Origin: Alteraurantiacibacter hainanensis
GTDB lineage: Bacteria; Pseudomonadota; Alphaproteobacteria; Sphingomonadales; Sphingomonadaceae
Direction of reading: 5' to 3'
NCBI RefSeq assembly: GCF_036321025.1
Contig: NZ_JAZAPB010000001.1
Span: 1,302,001 to 1,366,000, forward strand
DNA length: 64,000 nucleotides
The notes below the pieces were generated by a model, which was given only the letters and a program-made list of their open reading frames with translations, was not told the DNA's origin and searched no databases. The position numbers and the translations under genes are program-made. Positions 33,942 through 43,960 of the stretch are shown in pieces (position 1 is the first letter of the stretch; each line of letters begins with the position of its first letter).

Positions 33942-35134
33942 CAGCCGAAAATCCTCTTGGTGCGTTCGATGCCGCGGATCAGCGCGGCGACGTCTTCCTC
34001 GTTGGAATAGATACCGAAACTGGCGCGCGCGGTGGCGGTGATGCCCAGCTTTTCCATCAGCGGCTGCGCGCAGTGGTGGCCCGCGCGGATTGCCACGTTC
34101 TCTTCGTCCAATATGGTGCCCAGATCGTGCGGGTGAACCCCGTCGATCAGGAAGCTGACGATGCCGGCGCTGTCCTCCGGCCCGTAAAGCGTCACGTCGT
34201 TCATCCCGCCCAGCGCCTCGCGCGTCTGGCGAACCAGGTCCGCCTCGTGGGCGTGGATGGCGTCGAGGCCGATATCGGCCACGTAATCGCAGGCTGCCGC
34301 AAATCCGATCGCCTCGACGATGGCGGGCGTGCCGGCCTCGAACCGCTGCGGTGCGGGGGCATAGGTGGTCTTTTCGAAGGTGACCTTGTCGATCATCGCT
34401 CCGCCGCCCTGCCACGGCGGCATAGCCGCCAGAAGATCTGCCCGGCCCCACAGCGCGCCGATGCCCGTCGGGCCGTACAGCTTGTGGGCGGAGAAGGCGT
34501 AGAAATCGCAATCGAGCGCAGCCACGTCGACCGGCAGACGGGGCACCGCCTGGCAACCGTCGAGCAGCAGCTTCGCGCCAACCGCGTGAGCCAGGTCTGC
34601 CGCGCGCTTCGCGTCGACCACGCTGCCCAGCACGTTCGAGACATGGGCAAAGGCAACCATGGTGTGCTCGCTCGTCAGCATGGCCTCGGCCGCGTCGAGA
34701 TCGATGCGTCCGTCCTCGGTCAGCGGGCAGACATCCACCTGCCACCCGGCTAGCTGCCAGGGCACGATGTTGGAATGGTGTTCCAGCTCGGACAGCAGCA
34801 CGCGCCCCTTGTCGGGGTAGCTGTAGGCGAGCAGGTTGATCGCCTCGGTCGCGCCGCGGGTGAAGACGATCTCTTCCTCGCGTCCGCCGATGAATTCGGC
34901 CACCCGTCGCCGCGCCGCTTCATAGCCCAGCGTCATTTCCGCCGAGCGGGAATAGACGCCGCGATGCACGGTGGCATAGTCCGCACCGATGGCCCGGGTC
35001 ACGGCATCGATCACCGCCTGCGGCTTCTGCGCGGTGGCGGCGGAATCGAGGTAGTACCAGGGCTTGCCTTCCGCGGTCACGAGACCGGGAAAGTCGCTCT
35101 TGCGCGAACGGGTGGCGGCGGCGTGCGTCGTCAT
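33941..35134 (-). CDS. sufS: Cysteine desulfurase SufS
   Basis: PLP-dependent enzyme of 397 aa that releases sulphur from cysteine for Fe-S assembly. Group II (SufS-type) features: FYAFSAHKLYGPTGIGALWG with the PLP lysine, VHRGVYSRSAEMT, TRGATEAINLLAYSY, ELEHHSNIVPWQ, and the catalytic cysteine in the short RAGHHCAQPLM loop. No SufE or SufU partner gene is in the operon or the window. Overlaps sufD by 4 nt upstream and the DUF59 gene by 1 nt downstream. Confidence 0.97.
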   Translation of the reverse strand: MTTHAAATRSRKSDFPGLVTAEGKPWYYLDSAATAQKPQAVIDAVTRAIGADYATVHRGVYSRSAEMTLGYEAARRRVAEFIGGREEEIVFTRGATEAINLLAYSYPDKGRVLLSELEHHSNIVPWQLAGWQVDVCPLTEDGRIDLDAAEAMLTSEHTMVAFAHVSNVLGSVVDAKRAADLAHAVGAKLLLDGCQAVPRLPVDVAALDCDFYAFSAHKLYGPTGIGALWGRADLLAAMPPWQGGGAMIDKVTFEKTTYAPAPQRFEAGTPAIVEAIGFAAACDYVADIGLDAIHAHEADLVRQTREALGGMNDVTLYGPEDSAGIVSFLIDGVHPHDLGTILDEENVAIRAGHHCAQPLMEKLGITATARASFGIYSNEEDVAALIRGIERTKRIFG

Positions 35135-35889
35135 GCAAGCATCCCCCGGGCGTCGCTCAGCACGTCCAGCGCAGCCTCCAGAAGGCGTTCGGCCTCGGCC
35201 TCGTCATCCAGCGCGGCCAGCGCATCGGCGATGAAGGCGCGGACGAGGAGCTTCTTCGCGAGATCGGGCGCGATGCCGCGGCTCGCCATGTAATAGCGGG
35301 CCATCTCGTCCATCTGGCCGATGGCGGCACCGTGGGCGCACTTCACGTCGTCGGCGAAAATCTCCAGCTCGGGCTTGGCATTTGCGGCGGCACCTTTTTC
35401 CAGCACCAGCGCCTTGAAATCCTGCGCGGCATCGGTCCGCTGACCGCCCCGCCCGACATTGATCGCGCCGAGGAAATTGCCCGTCGCCTCGCCCCAGTGG
35501 ACGGCGCGGACGACCTGGTTGGAGGTTGCCTCGGGCTCGTCATGCGCAGTGCGGGTCACGAATTCACGCACCGCGTCTCCGCCCCCGATGGTGACGCCGC
35601 CGAATTCGAAATGCGCGCCCTCCGCAAGGTCCGTCTCGACTTCCACGCGGGCATAGTCGCTGCCGGTGATGACCACGAACAACTCGGCCCGCGCACCCTT
35701 GCCCACCTTCAGGCGGATGCGGTGCAGTTCAGGCGTATCGCTGCCCACGATCATGCACTGGCGCTTCGTCGCGCCCGGCTCGATCGACAGTTCCTGCCAC
35801 TGGTCGAGCGCATCGGCCCCCAGCGCGCGGACGGCGTCGATGTCGGCGTAGCGCCAGGCTTCGTCTCTGGTTGTGGGAAGTTGGTTCAT
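35131..35889 (-). CDS. sufD: SufD, short form
   Basis: Scaffold subunit of SufBC2D. At 252 aa it is much shorter than E. coli SufD (about 420). It lacks most of the N-terminal helical domain but keeps the beta-helix core and the C-terminal helical region. The family signature KCAHGAAIGQMDEMARYYMA (outline of the C-terminal block with the conserved His) is intact, followed by ARGI-like SRGIAPDLAKKLLVRAF. An N-terminal DEAWRYADI echoes the family's substrate-side motif. Short SufD proteins appear usual in sphingomonads (recollection). Overlaps both neighbours by 4 nt. Confidence 0.93.
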   Translation of the reverse strand: MNQLPTTRDEAWRYADIDAVRALGADALDQWQELSIEPGATKRQCMIVGSDTPELHRIRLKVGKGARAELFVVITGSDYARVEVETDLAEGAHFEFGGVTIGGGDAVREFVTRTAHDEPEATSNQVVRAVHWGEATGNFLGAINVGRGGQRTDAAQDFKALVLEKGAAANAKPELEIFADDVKCAHGAAIGQMDEMARYYMASRGIAPDLAKKLLVRAFIADALAALDDEAEAERLLEAALDVLSDARGMLA

Positions 35890-36211
35890 GCTTCGCCCCT
35901 TTCGAGAGCTTCGCGGAATTCGTTAATGATGGAGGCGCGGCGCCGGGTGACGCAGCGTTCCACGCGGTCGGAATCGGCATCGCGTACGCAACCCGTGGTG
36001 ATGCGGCACAGGCGGTCGTCCACCCATGCGCTGCCCGTGCTGCCGGAAAGGCTGCAGTGCCAGGTGCCTTCGCGGTCCTGCCCGACGTTGACTTCGATCG
36101 AGCGCATACGCTCGGCAGAAACGATGATCGTGTTCTCGATCTCGCTCGAAGGTGCCGGATCCGCCGCGGGCGCGGCGGCCTGTGCGGTCAGGAGGATGGC
36201 GGCGAGCACAC

Positions 36212-36215
<4 letters not shown>
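35886..36215 (-). CDS. Small exported protein between sufC and sufD
   Basis: Protein of 109 aa with an apparent signal peptide (VLAAILLTAQAAAPAA), so probably periplasmic. The mature part has four cysteines (WHCSLSG, RLCRITTGCV, ERCVTRRR), likely two disulphides or a metal site, and a helical C-terminus (INEFREALERGE). No family recognised. It overlaps sufC and sufD by 4 nt each. An exported product inside a cytoplasmic Fe-S assembly operon is unexpected. Confidence 0.7.
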
Positions 36216-36957
<742 letters not shown>

Positions 36958-36958
<1 letters not shown>

Positions 36959-37503
36959 CAGTCGTTCCGTGTCTTTCTGCGGGGCGGACCGTTTCCGGCG
37001 CGGTCGTAGCGCGGTCGGGTCTGCCGGGGATTTTCGGCCTCGTGGCGACGGCGTGCGTCGCCCTTGTCGGCGATGCGCTGGCGCATACCGGCGGTGATGC
37101 GCTTCAGCACGTCGTCCATGTTCTCGAGGATTTCGGCGGCCTTCAGGTGCATCACCTTCACGCCGACCGCATCCAGCGACTTGTCGCGGCGACGATTGAG
37201 CGCCGGATCGTCGCCTTCCTCGTCGATCACGATGGCCATGCCCAGGTTGTGGCAATTGAAGTCGACAATCGCGCTGCCGACCACGGCAAACCGTTTGAAG
37301 GTGTACTTGCCGAGGTCCGCCTTGGCGAACCGCTCGGCCAGCGCCTTGTGCGCTTCGGACGCATGCCGCTTCATCTCGCGCGCACGATCATGCAGCGCGT
37401 CGAGCCGCTTGTCGGAAATCTCCCACCCACGCCCACGCTTCTTGAGCGCGGGGGCTTCGGCGTCCGAAGTGTCGCGGAGGTTGAGTGTTTTGCGTTCAGT
37501 CAC
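36958..37503 (-). CDS. DUF559-type nuclease-fold protein in the suf operon
   Basis: Protein of 181 aa resembling DUF559 (PD-(D/E)xK superfamily, related to very-short-patch endonucleases). The middle reads YTFKRFAVVGSAIVDFNCHN, LGMAIVIDEEGDD, then RRDKSLDAVGVKVMHLKAAEIL: the Asp in VDF and the acidic strand are candidate metal ligands, though a clear ExK is not seen. The C-terminal 40 residues are Arg-rich and basic. Start is GTG at 37503, overlapping the previous gene by 4 nt. Why such a protein is co-translated with SUF genes is unclear. Confidence 0.75.
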
Positions 37504-37846
37504 GATACTGTGTCTTTCGCATTTCGGTCTGCAAGCATGTCTAAGGCCATCGCTCGGCCTGCATCGCGGCCGATCTGCTCTTGACGGTCACGATACATCT
37601 CAAGCGTGACTCCCGCGTCGGCATAAGCTGCAAGGAGTTCAGATGGTGTCTCGTCCACAAACGCTTGAGCTGAAGCAGACACGAATTCTTCGCAGTTCAG
37701 CACCGCACTGTCAGCGATCGCTTCATGGGACGCGTTTGTGTTGGAAAGGCGATCGACTTCGGCCTTGATACAGTCGATGTATGGCCCTGTTGGGTCGTCG
37801 CTGACCGTCGCTACGGCGGTAAGCGCCGTCACAATTAAGAGCATCA

Positions 37847-37850
<4 letters not shown>
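37500..37850 (-). CDS. Small exported protein between sufB and the DUF559 gene
   Basis: Protein of 116 aa beginning with a hydrophobic signal (MLLIVTALTAVATVS). The mature part is helical, with two cysteines (YIDCIKAEVDRLS and VLNCEEFVSASAQAF) and a YRDRQEQIGRDAGRAMALDML helix. GC content looks lower than in the adjacent suf genes, suggesting later insertion. It starts at GTG 37850, overlapping the sufB stop by 4 nt; the ATG at 37847 is an alternative. No family recognised. Confidence 0.65.
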
Positions 37851-39324
<1,474 letters not shown>

Positions 39325-39328
<4 letters not shown>

Positions 39329-39741
39329 GCCATTTCTTCCGTTCTTGCCAGCTGCACCAGCGAGATCTCCGCCAGTGCGCCGCGCAGAGCATTGTTCACA
39401 ATCGGCCAGTGCGGCTGCACCGCACAGTTGCCTTCGAGGGCGCAGTCGTGCCGCCCGTGGTCCACGCAGGAGGTGAGCGCGATCGGCCCCTCCACCGCCT
39501 CGACAATGTCGGCAAGACTGATCGCCGCCGCCGGGCGCGCGAGTTGCAGTCCACCGCCCGCGCCGCGGGTCGAGCGCAGTAGGCCCGCCGCGGTGAGCTT
39601 GCTGACGACCTTCTGCACCGTGGGCGCAGGCAGGCCCGTCTCCTCGGCCAGTTCCGCCGCGGACGTGCGTCCGCCGCCGCAGTGGCGAGCGGCCTGGCTC
39701 ATCGTGACGACGGCGTAGTCGGCTAGGTTTGACAGTCTCAT
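39325..39741 (-). CDS. Rrf2-family regulator of the suf operon
   Basis: Winged-helix regulator of 138 aa. It begins MRLSNLADYAVVTMSQAAR (the Rrf2/SUF-regulator signature), with the recognition helix region PAPTVQKVVSKLTAAGLL and the wing RGAGGGLQLARP. Three cysteines in SCVDHGRHDCALEGNC match the cluster-binding spacing of IscR/NsrR-type proteins, so it probably senses Fe-S status. ATG at 39741 was chosen over an in-frame start 16 codons upstream because conservation begins there and the operator lies between. It heads the operon and likely autoregulates. Confidence 0.93.
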
Positions 39742-39759
39742 TGCTGGCGCAATATCTCT

Positions 39760-39784
39760 TAATCGGACCAAATCGTTCCGATTA
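39760..39784. promoter_or_regulatory. Inverted repeat, putative Rrf2 operator
   Basis: TAATCGGA-(9 nt)-TCCGATTA is a perfect 8-9-8 palindrome centred 31 bp upstream of the rrf2 start. Its length (25 bp) and AT-rich dyad match the kind of sites bound by Rrf2-family dimers. It would allow autoregulation of the whole suf operon. Confidence 0.6.
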
Positions 39785-39882
39785 GCCATGTATTGGTCGA
39801 GACAGCGGAATCAACCCATTTCCGCCTGTTGCGAGTCGTTAGCATTTTTTCGATTGCGAAGGCGCCTCGCGCCTCGGCGGTG

Positions 39883-40773
39883 CTAGCCGTTCAGCTCGCG
39901 CAGGTTCTTCGCGTGGATCAGTTCCTTCAGGTAAGGACTTTCCTCGTCCCCCAGCCGGGCCGGCGTGCGGCCCACGAATTCGCGGATCTCGTGGATCAGG
40001 TGCGGCTGGTCGTAGAAGGCATCCTCAATGGCCGCCTGTTCCTCGGCCGAGAGGCCCGGCTGCGAGAGCGCGGCAGCGGCGCGCAGGGCGCGGTACTTGC
40101 GACGCAGGGTGACGGGCGAGACGCCGAAGTACTGCTGTACCAGCCGCTGGGTCTGGCGGCGCGAGAACGCGCTGGCGGCGTAGAGATCCTCCACGTCGGG
40201 CAGCAGGCTGGTGCTCAGCCACTTGCCGACAGTCGCCATCAACTCGAGGTGGCGCGCGCGGGGCGGGCTGGCGTGCGACAGGATCATCCGCCCCAGCTCG
40301 GTCACGATCTGCTGCGCGCTCACCGACCCCTCGCGATAGGCGGCGCAAAGCTCTTTTCCCGTTTCGGTGATTTCCGCATCCAGCCAGTCGCCGGCCTGGT
40401 AAAGGCGATTAGCGTGCTCCTGCGCGTGCAGCCCCGTCAGCGCCGCCCAGCCCAGCGGGGAGAGCGCAGCCCCCACGGCATGAAACGGGCCGTCCACTTC
40501 AATCCGCAGGGCGCAGGAAAGCGGAGTGAGCAGGTTCACTTCGTGGGAGGGGTCGTGGCCACCGTCGGGCAGGCTTATGCGCCCCTTGCCCTTGGGGAAC
40601 AGCGACAGGTGGCCGAGGGCCGCGGGCTGGATGTCGCGAACCAGCGGATCGTCGCACCGGAAGTGGTAGAAGGTGGTGACGAACCGGGCGACATCGCCTT
40701 CGGGGGCGATGTAGTCGATCTCGAACCGGTTGGGCGGGGTCAGTTCCCCGCCCGGCATGTGATCACGCTTCAT
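39883..40773 (-). CDS. AraC family transcriptional regulator
   Basis: Protein of 296 aa. The N-terminal roughly 170 residues form a ligand-sensing region of the DUF6597/AraC type (FEIDYIAPEGDVARFVTTFYHF, HLSLFPKGKGRISLPDGG). The C-terminal AraC HTH pair is seen in DLYAASAFSRRQTQRLVQQYFGVSPVTLRRKYR, shown here as two linked motifs, and in a final AFYDQPHLIHEIREFVGRTP. Target and ligand unknown. It is followed by the DUF885 gene upstream on the same strand, 27 bp apart, so the two may be co-transcribed. Confidence 0.88.
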   Translation of the reverse strand: MKRDHMPGGELTPPNRFEIDYIAPEGDVARFVTTFYHFRCDDPLVRDIQPAALGHLSLFPKGKGRISLPDGGHDPSHEVNLLTPLSCALRIEVDGPFHAVGAALSPLGWAALTGLHAQEHANRLYQAGDWLDAEITETGKELCAAYREGSVSAQQIVTELGRMILSHASPPRARHLELMATVGKWLSTSLLPDVEDLYAASAFSRRQTQRLVQQYFGVSPVTLRRKYRALRAAAALSQPGLSAEEQAAIEDAFYDQPHLIHEIREFVGRTPARLGDEESPYLKELIHAKNLRELNG

Positions 40774-40800
40774 CGCCCCTGTTCTCCCCTTGTCGGTTGG

Positions 40801-42606
40801 TCAGCTCGCCTCTGCGGCGATCCACGCATCCACCTGTTCTTCCAGGATGGACAGCGGGACCGGGCCGTTGGCCAGCACCAGTTCGTGGAACTGCCGGATG
40901 TCGAAGTCGTCACCGAAGGCCGTGCGCGCACGCTCCCGCAGTTCCATAATCTTCAGCTTGCCGATCATATAGGCGGTCGCCTGACCGGGATAGACGATGT
41001 AGCGCTCGATCGCCTTGCGGATGTCGCCTTCCGGATTGGGCGTGTTTTCCTGCAGGTAGGCGATGGCTTCCTCGCGGCTCCAGCGCTTGGAGTGGATGCC
41101 GGTATCCACCACCAGGCGCGCTGCGCGCCACAGCTCCATCTGCAGGCGACCGAAGTCGGAATAGGGATCGGTGTAGAAGCCCATGTCCTTGCCCAGTTCC
41201 TCGGAATAGAGGCCCCAGCCCTCGGTGTAGGCCGTGAAACCGCCGTAGCGGCGGAACGGCGGCAGATCGCCCAGCCCGGTCTGGATGCCGCGCTGCAGGT
41301 GATGGCCGGGAACGCCTTCGTGATAGGCCAGCGCTTCCAGCTCGTTGCGGCTCATCGAATTGAGATCGTAGAGGTTCACGTAGTAGGTGCCGGGCCGCGA
41401 ACCGTCGGTGGCGGGCGACTGGTAGAAGGCCTTGCCGGCGCTCTGCTCGCGGAATGCCTCCACCGGTTTCACCTGCAGATCGTATTCTGGCAGAGTGATG
41501 AAGTAGTCGGGAAGGCGCGCCTCCATGGCGCTCATCACCTCGTCCACCTCGGCCAGGTAATCCTCGCGGCTGGTGTGATAGAAACGCGGATCGCTGCGGG
41601 TGAACTCGAAAAATTCCTGCAGGCTGCCTTCGAAGCCGACCTGCTCCATGATGTCGCGCATTTCCCCCTGGATTCGCGCAACCTGCTGCAACCCGATCTC
41701 GTGGATCTCGTCGGCCGAAAGCTCGGTCGTCGTATAGTATTCCAGCAGCGCATCGTAGTAGGCCGCACCTTCGGGGAAGCGCCAGATGCCGTCCTGCGTG
41801 GGCGCCATGGCCTGCTGCCGCTCAATCTCGGTCAGGAGCCGTGCGTAGGCGGGCTGCGCGTTGGCGCTCCAGGCCGCTTCGGCATCGGCGACCAGCGCTG
41901 CCTTCTCCGCGTCAGCGATCTCGAGTTCGGCCACCTCGCTGCGGAAATCCTCGAGCACGGCGTTATCCATGCCGGCATCGATGATGTTGCGAATGTCGGA
42001 CAGGACGTAGGGATAGACCCAGTCGGGCGGCATGACGCCTTCGTTCGCACCTTCGGCCGAACGAGCGATCAGAGTGTCGAGCAACGGACCGATTCCCTCG
42101 ATCCGCTCGATGTAGTCGCGTGCGTGATCGACATTCTGCACCGCATGGGTGTTGATGAGAAACGCCGGGATGTCGCTCTGCGCCCCGTTCATCTGGTCGA
42201 AGAACCACTCGTAGTCCTCGAACGGCTCGAGCAGTTGCGAACGCTCCGCAGTGGCTTCGAACAGGCGATAGGAAAGCTGGTTGTCCGCAGAAAGCGCGGC
42301 GAGGTCGTAGCCCTCGCGCATGCGCTGCAGCCACTGGTCACGCACGGCGTCGCGCGCCTCTTCCGCGGCTTCGCTGGCGTCGTTCCACTGGCCGTAATCC
42401 TCGTCGCGGATGCCGCGATAGGCCTTGGTCTGGGGCGAGAGCGCAAGCTGCGCATCGTCGTATTGCTCGAAGAAAGTGCCGATGTCGGCCGGCACCTGCG
42501 CCTGAGATGCGGCGTAGGAAGAATCGTCTGCCTGGGTGGTGGCGCATGCGGTCAGCGACAGCGCGGAAGTAAGGAAAAGAACGTGACGAAGGGGGGGCTT
42601 GATCAT
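40801..42606 (-). CDS. DUF885 family lipoprotein (putative zinc peptidase)
   Basis: Protein of 601 aa with a lipoprotein signal (VLFLTSALSLTAC). DUF885 proteins are long helical proteins related to gluzincin peptidases. The metal-binding signature YHEGVPGHHLQ is intact, followed by FRRYGGFTAYTEGWGLYSEELG and a C-terminal PGQATAYMIGKLKIMELRERA block, all diagnostic. Activity in vivo is unproven but peptidase function is likely. ATG at 42606 was chosen because it gives the lipobox; an open frame extends upstream to 42762 but crosses a terminator-like hairpin. Confidence 0.88.
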   Translation of the reverse strand: MIKPPLRHVLFLTSALSLTACATTQADDSSYAASQAQVPADIGTFFEQYDDAQLALSPQTKAYRGIRDEDYGQWNDASEAAEEARDAVRDQWLQRMREGYDLAALSADNQLSYRLFEATAERSQLLEPFEDYEWFFDQMNGAQSDIPAFLINTHAVQNVDHARDYIERIEGIGPLLDTLIARSAEGANEGVMPPDWVYPYVLSDIRNIIDAGMDNAVLEDFRSEVAELEIADAEKAALVADAEAAWSANAQPAYARLLTEIERQQAMAPTQDGIWRFPEGAAYYDALLEYYTTTELSADEIHEIGLQQVARIQGEMRDIMEQVGFEGSLQEFFEFTRSDPRFYHTSREDYLAEVDEVMSAMEARLPDYFITLPEYDLQVKPVEAFREQSAGKAFYQSPATDGSRPGTYYVNLYDLNSMSRNELEALAYHEGVPGHHLQRGIQTGLGDLPPFRRYGGFTAYTEGWGLYSEELGKDMGFYTDPYSDFGRLQMELWRAARLVVDTGIHSKRWSREEAIAYLQENTPNPEGDIRKAIERYIVYPGQATAYMIGKLKIMELRERARTAFGDDFDIRQFHELVLANGPVPLSILEEQVDAWIAAEAS

Positions 42607-42673
42607 TGGAGAGTAATATCCTCTTGATAGATCAAGCCGATCTAGGCGAACCAGGGCGCAAGGGAAAGACCGC

Positions 42674-42711
42674 AAAAAGAGGGCGGCCTGCCCGTGAGGG
42701 AAAGCCGCCCT
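42674..42711 (-). terminator. Intrinsic terminator in front of the DUF885 gene
   Basis: Read on the minus strand, AGGGCGGC and GCCGCCCT form a perfect 8-bp GC-rich stem around a 16-nt loop. A C and then TTTTT follow. It would stop transcription entering the DUF885 gene from upstream; no annotated minus-strand gene lies there. Confidence 0.7.
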
Positions 42712-42788
42712 GTTCAAGTAGAGAGCTCGCGCGAAAATTGCTTCGAACTCTTCGGGTCGCATTGGTGACTTAGCCGATTCGTGTCCTG
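42674..42788 (-). ncRNA. Candidate small RNA or leader attenuator
   Basis: The 322-bp gap between the DUF885 gene and pyrD contains no supported protein gene, but its minus strand looks transcribed. A good -10-like TACAAT lies at 42798-42793. About 10 bp further begins a stretch of about 110 nt that folds into a hairpin AGAGTTCG/CGAGCTCT (42722-42751, one G-U pair) and then the intrinsic terminator at 42674-42711. The -35 region is weak. It could be a stand-alone sRNA or a terminated leader of the DUF885 transcript. No known RNA family recognised. Confidence 0.4.
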
Positions 42789-42928
42789 TGCGATTGTATG
42801 AAGGCGTCAGTTGCGGGTTTTACGGGCGATGGGCGCAAGTTTGTATCACTATGGCGCAGGCGGCATGCCCAGCGCCTTGCCAATTACGGGATTGCGCGCT
42901 CACCCGCAGTGCTGCCAAGGGAGCGCCG

Positions 42929-43960
42929 ATGCTCTATTCGCTGCTCCGCCCCGCAATCTTCCGGCTCGATGCCGAACGCGCCCACGGTCTCGCCATCAAG
43001 GCGTTGAAGGCCATGCCGAAGGGCAAGCCTGCCGCAACCGGCGGCCCCCTGGAAACGACTGTCGCCGGAATCCGCTTTCCCAATCCCGTCGGCATGGCGG
43101 CAGGTTTCGACAAGGATGCCGAGGTCGCCGACGCGCTGCTGGGCCTGGGCTTCGGCTTCGTCGAAGTCGGGTCGATCACGCCCCTGCCGCAGCCCGGCAA
43201 TCCGAAGCCGCGCCTGTTCCGGCTGGAGGCAGACCGCGGCGTTATCAATCGCATGGGCTTCAACAACGGCGGGGCAGAGGCGGCAGCCGTGCGCATCGCC
43301 TCGCGCGGGGACAGGCCCGGCGTGCTCGGCATCAATATCGGCGCGAACAAGGACAGCACGGACCGCATTGCAGACTATGCCGCTATGACGCGGATCATGG
43401 CCCCCTATGCCAGTTATCTCGCGGTCAACATCTCCAGTCCCAACACGCCGGGCCTGCGCGCGCTGCAGGATCCAGGCGCGCTGATCGAATTGCTGGACGC
43501 CGTATTCGAGGCAAGGGGAAGCGCCGACGTCCCGGTGTTTCTGAAAGTTGCGCCCGATCTGCAACAGGCGGATGTCGAGGCCATCGTGCGCATTGCCGTT
43601 TCGAGCGACCTTGCCGGCCTGATCGTCTCCAACACCACGATTTCGCGGCCGCCGCTCAAGTCGCCTCACGCAGGCGAGACGGGCGGCCTGTCAGGCGAGC
43701 CGCTGCGCGAGCTCGCCCTGCAGACCCTGCGCGCCTTCCGCAGGGAAACGGAAGGCGGCATCCCCCTGATCGGCGTAGGCGGCATCGCCACTGCCGAGGA
43801 CGCATGGGAACGCATTCGCGCCGGCGCGAGCCTGATCCAGCTCTACAGCGCGATGACCTATCGCGGTCCCGGCATTGCCAAGGAAATCTGCAAGGGCCTG
43901 GAAAAGCTGATGCAGCGCGACGGTTTCGCTTCGATTGCCGAGGCGGTCGGAAGTGAATAG
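42929..43960 (+). CDS. pyrD: Dihydroorotate dehydrogenase (quinone)
   Basis: Membrane-associated class 2 enzyme oxidising dihydroorotate to orotate with quinone. 343 aa, typical length, with the class 2 N-terminal helices (SLLRPAIFRLDAERAHGLAIKAL). FMN and active-site motifs: NPVGMAAGFDKDAE, GFGFVEVGSITPLPQPGNPKPR (outline), INRMGFNN, NISSPNTPGLR with the catalytic Ser, KVAPDL, VSNTT, GLSG and GVGGI. An AAGGGAG ribosome site precedes the ATG at 42929. The ggt gene overlaps its 3' end by 8 nt. Confidence 0.97.
   Translation: MLYSLLRPAIFRLDAERAHGLAIKALKAMPKGKPAATGGPLETTVAGIRFPNPVGMAAGFDKDAEVADALLGLGFGFVEVGSITPLPQPGNPKPRLFRLEADRGVINRMGFNNGGAEAAAVRIASRGDRPGVLGINIGANKDSTDRIADYAAMTRIMAPYASYLAVNISSPNTPGLRALQDPGALIELLDAVFEARGSADVPVFLKVAPDLQQADVEAIVRIAVSSDLAGLIVSNTTISRPPLKSPHAGETGGLSGEPLRELALQTLRAFRRETEGGIPLIGVGGIATAEDAWERIRAGASLIQLYSAMTYRGPGIAKEICKGLEKLMQRDGFASIAEAVGSE

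Noticed and set aside
39793..42627. A 944-codon open frame on the plus strand
   Set aside because: It lies antisense to the AraC and DUF885 genes, has no recognisable domains and an amino-acid mix typical of shadow frames in high-GC DNA.
42674..42928. 6S RNA or a known riboswitch in the pyrD upstream gap
   Set aside because: The long bulged rod of 6S RNA and the conserved cores of riboswitches I know were not seen; only two simple hairpins are present.
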